A stretch of DNA of 64,000 bases, from NCBI GenBank assembly GCA_963513935.1, contig OY740769.1:75862355-75926354 (forward strand), given 5' to 3'. A model generated the notes under the pieces. That model did no database searches. It worked only from the letters and a program-made list of their open reading frames with translations, and was not told the DNA's origin. Each line of letters opens with the position of its first letter. The first letter of the stretch is position 1. A program made the position numbers and the translations under genes. Of this stretch, positions 49,201-57,725 are shown piece after piece. This DNA is from Aphrophora alni (Eukaryota; Arthropoda; Insecta; Hemiptera; Aphrophoridae).

Positions 49201-52200
49201 TTAAATACAATTTAAAAAGCTATTTAACATTCTGCTACGTCTCTAGAAAGAGTCGTCTTAAATAAACCAGGTAAACTTTCTCTAACTGTAGGCTCCGCCC
49301 ACTCATACGATTTGTAAACACGATGCTTTTATGTTATTGGTTAATTTTCGCAGTCACTGTTTCGACTGACTTTTAATGAGTTTAGCTTCCAATTTTAGTT
49401 TCAATATTTAGAAATTTGTCAAAATATTTAACACTAGTAGGCTAATGCAATAATTTTGGGATGTTCTAATGGATAGGAAATTGGAATCCTTCCTGAAAAA
49501 AAATATTTGATCTAATTTGTTCCCAAAGTCGTGTTTTAGTTTACGTCACATTTTTCACAATATATGTGGCGTTAGAACCACGTTTGATTTCATAAACTAC
49601 ATTTTTAACCTCTATTTTCTTCAATAGCATTCTTAGGTGTGTTATTTGTGTTAATCGCCACTTTTGTATTGTATTTGTTACATTTAAGTCACATTTTCTG
49701 TGAAAGTAAATTTATCTTACTTAATTTTTGACAATCCTTTTTGTCCGATCGATTTAAATTATTTTTCAGAATATATTTCTTATTATATATTTTTTTTAAT
49801 AGTGAAAAGAGTAGGTTAGTTTCGTTAGATTAGGTTAGGTTAGGTTAAAGTTATATTTTTTAAGTTACTTTGTCTGTGAAAATAAATTTATTTCACCTAA
49901 TTCTCTACAACCCTTTTTCTCTGATCGATTATTGTGTATTTTTAATAGTGAAGAGGGCAGGTTAAATTTTAAAGTTATGGTTTTAAAATCAAACTTTCTC
50001 TGAATATAAATTTATCTCCCTTAATTCTCTACAATACTTTTTCTCCTATCGATAATTGTGTCTCTTTTAGTAGTGAAGATGGTAGGTTAGGTTAGGTAAA
50101 AGTTATATTTTTTAAATCACACATTCTATGAAAGTAGATTTACTTTACATAATTCTGTACATTCCTTTTTCTGCGATCGATTATGTGTCTTTTTAGTAGT
50201 AAATTGGGTAGTTAGTTTAGGTTAAAGTTACATTTTATTAAATCACACTTTTTCAGTTAAGTAAATTTATCTCACCTTATTCTATACAATATTTTACTCC
50301 GATCGATAATTGTGTCCTTTTTAGTAGTGAGGTGGATAAGTTAGGGTTTTATATGAGAATTTAGTTAACAAAGCACTAATTAAATACATTTCGAAAAATG
50401 GAGTTTATTTAAAAAAATCGTCAGCAAAAGTTTACACGAAGATAAAAATAAATTTTGTAATTAATTGCTTTCTCAATCATAAAAAGTTTGTATACATAAA
50501 ACAATTTAACAACTAATTATCGTGGTACTTACCCAGCCCTGTCACCGAATAATAGACAAATTATTAATAATTAAATTTTAAAACATTTTGCTTAAATACG
50601 TTTATTGTTATTTTGACAATAACTTCATTTACAATTGAAGTTGGTGTATTTAGAATGTAAAACATCCCTGGTACATTGTTAACTAATTAATTTTCTGTTT
50701 TCTAAGTTTGAGATTGTGTACTTAGTTAGAATGTAGAACATCCACAACTAAAACGTAAACATTGATAATTAATTTAATATTGGTTTCTAAGTCTAAAACT
50801 GAACTATTTCCAAACTAACTAGTCTAGAATTAATTTAATTTATCCATTTGAAATGTGGTTACTAAAACATTCCAAAGCTAATTCAGTCAAAATCTTATGT
50901 CTGTGTCTATATTTTGTAATACAGTCAAGTAAGTGTTTTCAGGTAGTGGAACATTGTCGTTTTGTTAACAGTGATTTTAATTTTTGTCAAACATTTATTT
51001 GACATTTCTTATTTTTAGGATAAAAGTAGACGAAACAAAGCGTGGAAAAGACGGAACTAAGCTGTTAAAACGTGTTGACACGAGGTAGTTTAAAAGTAGA
51101 ACAAATTGCGTTGCTTTTCCTCCAAAGCCTGAGATATATTAGGAAAGTTAATGCATACTTTATGCGGGAAAGATAAATTGTGCGGAGATTAAGGGAGAAC
51201 TTATTTGGGATTTGATATTGTTAGGAGTAAGGGCGGATTTAAGCGTGGAAAATCTTATATCATTGGAGAATAAAGTATTATTAAATAAATGAAAAATTGT
51301 CAAACTTAAAGAATAGTTAGAAAACTGCTTGACAGAAAAAAAGTACTTTTTAATTATAGAAAGAAAAGCACGTGTTTCGTAGAAAAACAATGATTTGTCA
51401 AGATTTTATTAAATACATCAAACATTTTATAATTAAAATAGGAAATTTCTTGAATAAATAAATAATAATTATACACAATAATTGAATATTTTAGTAATAT
51501 ATGAAACCTTATTTTTGATTCCGTCTTGTGATTTCTTTTGTGTTAGACGCGTTTCAGAGACGGAGCTCCATCTTAAGTAATCGCTCTATAGAGGTCGCTA
51601 AAACATTATTGCACACGTAACATGAAACACATGGTTATAACGACTTCTACCCAGCGATTACTGAAGATGGAGTTTCGATTCTGAAACGAGTCTAAGAGTA
51701 CAATTATAATAAAACAGTAAAATTGTAGGAGAACTCTTGAATTGACGAAATATTTGTCAATTTCTTCAACGGATAATCCTATGGATTCAGCAAAGCAAGG
51801 TTTTGTATTTGTTTTCAATCCTTCTTAATGAGGCTAATTTTAAAAGTAGAAAAGAAAGCTGATTTCTTCTGGCTCTATAGACTTTCGTACAGAACCCCCC
51901 CCCCCCCCCAATTAGAGTTTTACATTTTCAGATTACAGTTGCAAAATATTGTTTTCAGTTTTTTTATCTCTTCACAAAATATTTACTTAGTTTAATTTAT
52001 TTTTTTTTAATTAGGCTACATAGGAAATTAATGAGTTAATACTGGCCGGGCTATCTTTACATTCATTCGTTGGTTTCTTTAGATTTAAAGATTGTAAAGC
52101 ATCCTTTTCATAAAATATTGCTAACTTTAATTACTTATTTAATAAAGTATATACACAAGGAATCTGTATAAAAATATACTTTACCTTGTAACAATTGAAA

Positions 52201-53210
52201 CGTCTTGATAGTAATGCAATTCCGACCTTAGAGATAATCGATTTATTGTGCTTATAGGACATATTACGTGCAATATGAATTTGCTTCAAGTTAGTTTAAA
52301 CTACTGTAGGCTACAAAATATTTCCTTAATAAGGTCCCCTAGGCTTGAATATATTTTGTAATTGAATCTCAGTGATATCTGGATTTACTGGATTTAACCT
52401 AATCAGTATTGTTATTACTAACAGAAATTGGTTTATGAAACAAATTTATAGAAGCCATTGTAGTACATCCCTGACCAGGTTTTCTGAATCTATCAAATTG
52501 TGCGTTTCATTAATCTAAAGACTCGATATGTGTAGCCTATAGGTTAGGTTTAGTTTAGTTAGGTTATTAGGTTAAGTTTGAATAAAATAAGAGTACAATA
52601 TCTTATCTTTTCCGTCAATGACATCTTCTTAAATTACTTGACACGTTTCGACATGTCCATTCCATCATCAGAAAACTCTCGTTGAATGGACGTCGTACTT
52701 AGAGTAGTCTATATAGTACGCAAAGATAAAAGACATACAGTACATATATAAAATGTTAATGTGTTTGTGTATTTTTACTTAATGTTTTGACGACGTCCAT
52801 TGAACGACAGATTGCTGATGATGGGATTGACATACCGAAACGAGTCAAGTCAATTATTGAAGAGAAGAGGTCATTTACGGAAAATATAAGGTTTTGTACT
52901 ATTATAATGAACTCATTAAGTTTTATTAAGTTAGGTTAGATTAGGATGAAACTGTTTGACTTTTTGTGATTTCGGAACTATAATTCCCAAGGTGCTCCAG
53001 CTAGGATACATAACTTTTTTTCACATAGTTTTAGAAAACACCCCTTATTACATTACCTTATCTATTGGGTCTTTTTCCATCAATTCTAGTTTTTCCGACA
53101 TTGAAGCTGTTAGGGTTTTGGATGACAAAGAATCTTTACTTTCAACTTTTTCATTGATATTGTTGATTCTGTACAGATAATTAATTGTTTCAGGTTAAAA
53201 ATTTTTATTG

Positions 53211-53267
<57 letters not shown>

Positions 53268-55922
53268 AAATAAATATCTCACAGGATGTTTAATCTCAGT
53301 AAAGAATTAGTGGCCACATTAAGAACTGGATCTGTCTCAGAGCTGTCGGACATTACTAATAAATACTAATAAACATCGAACTTTATGTTACCTAACCTAA
53401 CCTAACCTGAATCAGTTGCATATCTAAAACAATCAAGTTGATACATAATGATACACAAGGTATCAATGACAGCTTCTTAATTCTTTACATTTGAGGTAAA
53501 AAACTAATAACCATCGCACTTTATGTTACCCAACCTAACCTAACCTGATACTGCTGTGTATCTAATAAAACCAAGCTAATACATAATAATACACAAGGTA
53601 TCAATGACAGCTTCTTAGTTCTTTATAATTAAGGTAAAAAACTAATAAACATCGCACAATTTATTACCTAACCTAACCTAACCTAACGTCTGCTTTACGT
53701 ACGTGATATTGTAATGATGGTAGAGACATACGTAGATATAAGTATAACTAGAGGCAGTATGAACATAATGATAAATGTGAAGGTCGTGTAGACTTGTTCT
53801 TGCCAGTGCTCTGTGTAGGATCCGAAAGTGACGCATTGGTAGAACTCTTCGTAGAAAGGTCCTTTTTGTTTGTGAAAAATTAAGAACTGGAAACAAATAA
53901 AGTGTTTCAATAAATAAACAGCGCACAGGCTTTAACAAGCTTTGGATTAGTTTGACTATTTCAGTGAAGAAACAATGCAAAACTATGTGATTTCGGTCCA
54001 AATATAAATAGATTATCGACATAATTTAAACAGCCTAATCTAACGTGTTCTAATATATCCTAAATTAAACTGACCTAACCTAACCTATTCTTATATACCA
54101 TAACTTATACAGACCTAACCTAACCTGTTATAATATATATATTTAATTTTTTTATTTCCATTCTTTTATTACATTTAGATGAACAAAACATGATTTAGAT
54201 TGAGAAAAAGATAGAAGATTAAAAATAAAGCTTTCTCACTTAAACTTATTCCCTTACTTAAACTGACCTAAGCTAACCTATTCTACTATACCATAACTTA
54301 AACAGCCTAACGTAAAGTGTTCTAATATATCCTAATTAAACTGACCTAACCTAACCTAATCTAATATACCATAACACAGCCTAACCCAACGTGTTCTAAT
54401 ATATCCTAACTTAAACTGATCTAACCTAACCTATTCTAATATACCAACAGTCTAACCTAAGGTGTTCTAACATATCCTAAATTAAAATAACCTAACCTAA
54501 CCTAATTTAAAATAGCCAAATATAAACTACCTTAAGGCTCCATATGACTTAACCCAACCTAACCTAACCTATCCTGACACAACACTATACTAACTTAAAT
54601 TATCTTTTCTAGCATAATAAAATCATAACCTAACCTAATGAATTCTACTCTTCCTAACTTAACGTCTTATAATAGTCTAGTCTATCATACCTAAATGTTC
54701 AATAATTTAACTAAAGTTGACCTAACCTAACCTATCCTAACACACCCTAACCTAACTTAAATTAGTCTAGCCTAGAATACCCAATACTACATAACTTAAC
54801 TAAACATGACCTAACCTAACCTATCTACCACCCCTATCTGAACATAAATTAGTCTAACCTAGAATACCACAATGCTCCATATTACTAAACATGACGTCAC
54901 CTAACCTATCCCAACACACCCTAACCTAACTTAAATTAGTCTAGCCAGCATACCCAATGCTTTATAACTTAAAACTTGATTTAACCTACCCTATCCTAAC
55001 ACACCCTAATGGAACGTAAATTAGTCTAGCCTAGATTACCCCCAATGCTCCACATCAACCTATCCTATCCTAATACACCCTAACCAAACTTAAATATTAG
55101 TCCAGCCAAGAATTCCTAATGCTCCAAAACTTAACTTAACATGATCTAACCTAACATATCCTAACACACCCTAACTTAACTTAAAATACTTTAGTCTAGA
55201 ATGCCCAATGTTAGCACAATACTCAAATTTTAAATCACTTCTAAACACAGTCTAACCTAACCTAACATATAAAATAGTCTAGTCTACCTTACCCCAAGAC
55301 TCCATAACTTACATTAACATCCTAAATTATTCCAACACACCACAAACAACACACAAAGGCTTACCTGTGGTATACTAAATATTGCACTGAGCACCCAAGC
55401 AAACACTATAAGTCTGTTACATCTTCTAGGAGTGCTTAAAGATTTGATAGGATACCTGACAGCAAGAAATCTATCCACACCAATCAACACTAAAACAAAT
55501 GTAGATAAATACAGCCCAAACATTTGTAAAAGCTTAAACACTTTACAAGTCAAATTGCCAGCAAACCATTCCACAGTATAGCTCCAGATAGATTCTCCAG
55601 CTAAGCAGAACAGTGTCACAATCAGATCTGCTATAGAGAGATGCATTATCAGCATATATACAGAGTTCTGATGGCGGTTCCTCCTGGTGGACCGTGATGA
55701 GTGGATGCTATAGATGGTCAGTACATTCCCTATGAATGATAACAAAGCCAACACGCCAAGTATGACAGCTTTCCTGGCGGCAAACTCTGTAAGTACTGGA
55801 GCGTGTTTTAGACATTTCAGAGTTCCGTTCTTTGATAATAAAAGAAACGCCGTTGCATTTGTTGCGTTTCTGCGTTCACACTCTTCAATAGGCAAATTTT
55901 CCTTCATTAGAATATATTCCAT
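46115..55922 (-). CDS. GnRH/corazonin/ACP/AKH-receptor-clade neuropeptide GPCR, four coding exons
   Basis: This gene encodes a plasma-membrane class A receptor for a small neuropeptide. Joining 55922-55365, 53886-53703, 49114-48921 and 46240-46115 gives 353 residues. An N-terminus with NAT and NGT glycosylation sites is followed by TM1 (about 50-73, N66), TM2 (88-108, LSIADL with D99), TM3 (124-148, C126), DRF at 150-152, TM4 (170-185), ECL2 C204, TM5 (218-241), TM6 (279-302, WTPYY at 294-298) and TM7 with NPLIY at 332-336. The stretches LYLSTFVLVLIGVDRF and NPLIYGAFHLW point to the corazonin/ACP receptor branch rather than AKH receptors, but reading alone cannot separate CrzR from ACPR. Oddities are WW in place of the usual CW before TP in TM6, a very short C-tail, and a repeat array at the last acceptor. 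The start Met is the first in an open frame ahead of TM1; upstream noncoding exons are possible. Confidence 0.9.
46241..47818 (-). repeat. Minisatellite of exon 4 splice-acceptor copies
   Basis: About 17 tandem units of 47-48 bp fill the distal part of intron 3. Read on the gene strand, a unit is a T-rich tract ending in TTTCAG, then TTAAGCAATGAACTCCAGAA and ATCATATT. This is the exon 4 acceptor plus its first codons, so the array was most likely seeded by the real exon boundary at 46240. Units next to the exon are spaced exactly 48 nt (possible exon starts 46240, 46288, 46336, 46384). The distal half is a higher-order repeat with period 142 bp (anchors 47345, 47487, 47629, 47771). CAG is kept in essentially all units. 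A LINE fragment interrupts the fifth unit. Confidence 0.93.
46434..47220 (-). mobile_element. 5'-truncated non-LTR (Jockey-like) retrotransposon inserted in the minisatellite
   Basis: This 787-bp insertion is flanked by the 10-bp direct repeat ATTGCTTAAC (46424-46433 and 47221-47230). The repeat is part of the array unit, so its use as a target duplication is likely but not independent. On the minus strand it encodes the C-terminal end of a reverse transcriptase: a thumb-like segment with TTKYLGMTLDVKLKWKEHV, then TYGLQIWG and a terminal region ending LDLMDFKY. One TGA interrupts the frame where the family has Trp, just before TYGLQIWG (near 46842). An A-rich tail abuts the left target repeat. 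The palm with the catalytic YxDD is absent, so the copy is dead. Confidence 0.85.
48600..48805 (+). repeat. Degenerate CCTAA/CATAA array in intron 3
   Basis: About 200 bp of CCTAACCTAA blocks mixed with CATAA and TATAA variants, starting about 115 bp downstream of the exon 3 donor (gene sense). On the gene strand this is TTAGG, the insect telomere unit, but the blocks are short and degenerate, so it is interstitial. Confidence 0.85.
48921..49114 (-). CDS. Receptor exon 3: ICL3 and TM6
   Basis: The acceptor TTTACTTTTAACAG is followed by AG, which completes the split codon. The exon encodes a basic ICL3 (NRRRLIHRAKVKSFRIS) and TM6 with AFIIWWTPYYTMM, then FLNPDQH. It ends in phase 0 before a perfect GTAAGT donor. 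The family normally has C-W-x-P in TM6; here the Cys position is Trp (residue 293). Intron 3, of 2,680 nt, follows and holds the exon-derived repeat array. Confidence 0.92.
49690..50345. repeat. Tandem repeat, about 126-bp unit, in intron 2
   Basis: About five diverged copies share a GATCGAT-type core (49747, 49923, 50047, 50175, 50301), flanked by a TTAGGTTAGG-like block, the segment AATAGTGAAGA or its variants, and a run resembling TAAATTTATCTCACCTAATT. Spacing is 124-128 bp except for the first interval (176 bp). Confidence 0.8.
51541..51700. repeat. Inverted pair of hammerhead-like motifs (pair 1)
   Basis: The minus-strand copy (51590 down to 51544) and the plus-strand copy (51654-51697) share GCGATTACT, AAGATGGAG, then CTGAAACG and GTCTAA. 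The arrangement, CTGAAGA or CTTAAGA, a short arm, GAAACG, then GTC, resembles the conserved CUGANGA and GAAA boxes of hammerhead ribozymes, which are known in Penelope-like elements and retrozymes. The box is imperfect (CTGAAGA and CTTAAGA), so catalysis is not implied. The two copies point away from each other across about 65 bp. Confidence 0.55.
52540..52580 (+). repeat. Short TTAGG-like run
   Basis: A run of TTAGGTT, TTAGTTAGG and similar variants in intron 2. It reads TTAGG on the plus strand, opposite to the CCTAA-rich block in intron 1. Confidence 0.6.
52588..52908. repeat. Inverted pair of hammerhead-like motifs (pair 2)
   Basis: The arms run about 52588-52696 (minus sense) and 52788-52908 (plus sense). 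Both contain GACGTCCATT, then CTGATGATGG, a short variable arm, CGAAACG, and GTCAAGT, with further similarity out to GGAAAA and TTGTACT. CTGATGA and GAAA match the two conserved hammerhead core boxes exactly in both copies. Helix II is weak on paper, so these may be decayed ribozymes or simply a conserved retroelement end. They lie in intron 2 of the receptor gene. Confidence 0.6.
53211..53265. repeat. (AT)n microsatellite
   Basis: About 26 uninterrupted AT dinucleotides in intron 2. Confidence 0.95.
53370..53695. repeat. Tandem repeat of 138 bp with CCTAA core
   Basis: Two and a third copies. Each has a CCTAACCTAACCT block, followed by ACACAAGGTATCAATGACAG and a segment resembling AAAAAACTAATAAACATCGC. 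The AAGGTATCAATGACAG anchor recurs after 138 bp. The last partial copy runs to the exon 2 donor. Confidence 0.85.
53703..53886 (-). CDS. Receptor exon 2: ECL2 and TM5
   Basis: The acceptor is TTTATTTGTTTCCAG, in phase 0, continuing FSIPQ directly as FLIFHKQKGPFYEEFYQCVT. That ECL2 shape, with C204, is typical of the corazonin/ACP receptor group. TM5 (about 218-241) follows with FILPLVIL. The donor is taken after one base of a codon (C followed by GTACGT) because exon 3 begins with two bases of a codon. A second possible donor, GTAAAG, lies 4 nt downstream but would break the frame. Two larger open frames over this exon are only extensions into intron sequence. Confidence 0.85.
54030..55300. 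repeat. CCTAA-rich satellite filling intron 1
   Basis: Nearly all of intron 1 is built of CCTAACCTAACCTA blocks. Two local periods can be read. At 54040-54500 units of 71-74 bp share GTGTTCTAATATATCCTAA. At 54700-55215 units of about 75-90 bp share CCTAACACACCCTAACC, TTAAATTAGTCTAGCC and AATGCTCCA. The pentamer CCTAA (TTAGG on the gene strand) is the common core. No coding sequence is seen in it. Confidence 0.85.
55365..55922 (-). CDS. Receptor exon 1: N-terminus to TM4
   Basis: This exon has 186 codons and ends in phase 0 at Gln in FSIPQ, where CAG is followed by a GTAAGC donor. The open frame continues 16 codons into the intron, but those residues do not fit the family. The exon contains N-glycosylation sequons at residues 19-23 and 32-34, TM1-TM4, the TM3 cysteine C126 expected to bond to C204 of exon 2, and DRF at the TM3/ICL2 boundary, followed by LAVRYPIKSLS, a typical ICL2 of this clade. 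Confidence 0.92.
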
Positions 55923-56090
55923 TGTTCGTAGTAAAACAGCTGATTAAAACTTTGCTGTTATTTCTTACAAAATATCCATTTTAATATATTACAGTTTTAA
56001 AATGAAATATTTAGTTCAATAATTTATTAATCAATCACATTTGTTTACTTATAATCCTTCGCGGTTTTATTTTCTTATGAATTGGTAAAA
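55923..56090 (-). other. Immediate 5' region of the receptor gene
   Basis: AT-rich sequence upstream of the start Met. The start context is GAACAATGG, acceptable for an insect start. No TATA box or initiator stands out, and an upstream untranslated exon may exist. Confidence 0.3.
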
Positions 56091-56880
56091 TGGTGATTCC
56101 ATATCTGAAATAGAAAAAAAGAATATTTTTAAATCAAGGAATGTAAAATATTTAATTATAGATAAGAAGGAAATTAGCGATACGGTACATACTATATTTA
56201 AAGAAGTGTTATTATCTAGAAAGAGAGAACAAACGAAGTAGAGCAAATGAAAACAATAAAGAGAGATGGAGAACGTATAAAGGCAAAAAGAATGATAATT
56301 AATAGAGTGAGAGATCTCTTTATTCAACAGACCAAATAAAATAATATATTACATGAAACTAAAATTTAAAAACATCAAAGTATAATAAAAATAATAAATA
56401 TAAAAAAAAATTACTATTTGAGAATTTATAAAACTACGAAAAGAGTTGTTATCGATTCCAATAATAAGGGGGAAATAATTAATTTTAAAAAACATATTGT
56501 ATGTAATAAAGAACAAATAGATAAAAATAATATTTACTAAATTGTTAGAAAAAGGGAGGTAGAAAAGCAGTAAATAGATGTAAACAGGAACAGAAATAGA
56601 CAGAAAACAAAAGTAACAGAGTACGAAACTAAAGAGCATCATAAAGTATAGAAAGACGTGAGAAGTAGAAACATAGAAACATAATAGATAATAGAAACGT
56701 ACACAGTAGCAGATAATTAGAGGAAGAAAAGAGATAGATTATGATGTCAAAAAGAACAGAAAAAGATTGAAAAGAGAGGAAGAAAGAAAATAACGTATAA
56801 GAAATAAAACAGTAATTCAGGAAACACAGATATACTCCTGTAATAAAATAAGACACATAATTTAATGTAAAACTTGTCAA
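56090..56880. other. Purine-rich plus strand (polypurine tract), non-coding
   Basis: About 800 bp in which the plus strand is dominated by A and G (runs of AGAGA, GAAAGA). Three abutting minus-strand open frames here translate to long strings of Phe, Ser, Leu and Tyr. They result from pyrimidine skew, not from a gene. No motif or splice structure is seen. Confidence 0.6.
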
Positions 56881-57484
56881 TTACTACAATTTGCACAGTT
56901 TTTAGCAGCTTACAATCTCCCCTCAGCTCTGACCTTTTTAATTGTTATAAGATTACCCATGTTTTTCTCTCATAAAACAAATTACTGCTGTAGAATTTTA
57001 ATGTCTGTAGCGTACATTTAGATAACACATGTTTCTACGTAATGATTAATAACATGCATCATGCACCATTATCTCTGAACGTAGTTTAAGTCTACCCTTA
57101 ATTAATGTAAGAAACGTGCACTCATTAATCTATGAATATTGTGCAGATGTTGTGAATATTAGAGAGATTACATTGGGAATATTCACTATTTCAATACAGA
57201 ATCAATGAAATAATCCTTAATCAACCCCCCCCCCCCGACAAGTTTTAAAATAGTCTTTCAGATTTGTACATTTATATAAACGGTGGAAAAACATTGTAGA
57301 AAACCAAATATAACGAACCAAAAACGTCAGTTTGGTATTTTTCAATCATCAAAAAGTGAATGGGAGCATCTTTAAAAGATTATTTACATGTATATAGGTG
57401 AACCTAATCTTGCTACGCTTGTGACATAATCATGTACTAAGAGTAAATAGCATTTCTATTGAAATTGAGCTTTTAATATCGGCG

Positions 57485-57535
57485 GTTAAGGTTAGGTTAG
57501 GTTAGGTTATTTTACGTTAGGTTAGGTTAGGTGTG
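57485..57535 (+). repeat. Interstitial TTAGG runs
   Basis: Two blocks of GGTTAGGTTAGGTTAGGTTA type, separated by TTTTACG. This is the insect telomeric unit at an internal position. Confidence 0.85.
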
Positions 57536-57654
57536 CGAAAAATCAAGACTTTATTTGTATTATTTTCAAAATGGCGGCTGGTTAAAATTTTTATAATGAT
57601 AAAGTTGTGATGTTAAGGCATAACACCGACAAGACGGTAGGGAGTGGAGGCTCT

Positions 57655-57725
57655 TTCACATACGTACAACCTCCGACTCGTTATAGCTCAGATGCTGACA
57701 CAAGCGAAACGAGTGTAATCTTTAT
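57655..57725 (+). other. Stem-forming GAAACGAGT motif
   Basis: ACTCGTT and AACGAGT are perfect complements around a loop of about 25 nt that ends in GCGAAACGAGT. This recalls the GAAACG box of the hammerhead-like repeats elsewhere, but no CTGATGA box is present. It is probably a fragment of a dispersed element; a weaker relative is near 59700-59760. Confidence 0.3.

Noticed and set aside
53678..54022. 114-codon minus-strand frame over receptor exon 2
   Set aside because: It is the wrong frame. The family-like sequence is in the frame starting at 53886 after a CAG acceptor.
48600..55300. CCTAA-rich blocks as a chromosome end
   Set aside because: The blocks are short, degenerate, in both orientations and surrounded by gene exons, so they are interstitial.
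56067..56880. Three abutting minus-strand open frames of hydrophobic residues
   Set aside because: They result from a purine-rich plus strand; there are no motifs, no splice sites and low complexity.
57655..57725. Hammerhead ribozyme
   Set aside because: A GAAACGAG box and a stem are present, but the CUGANGA box is missing.
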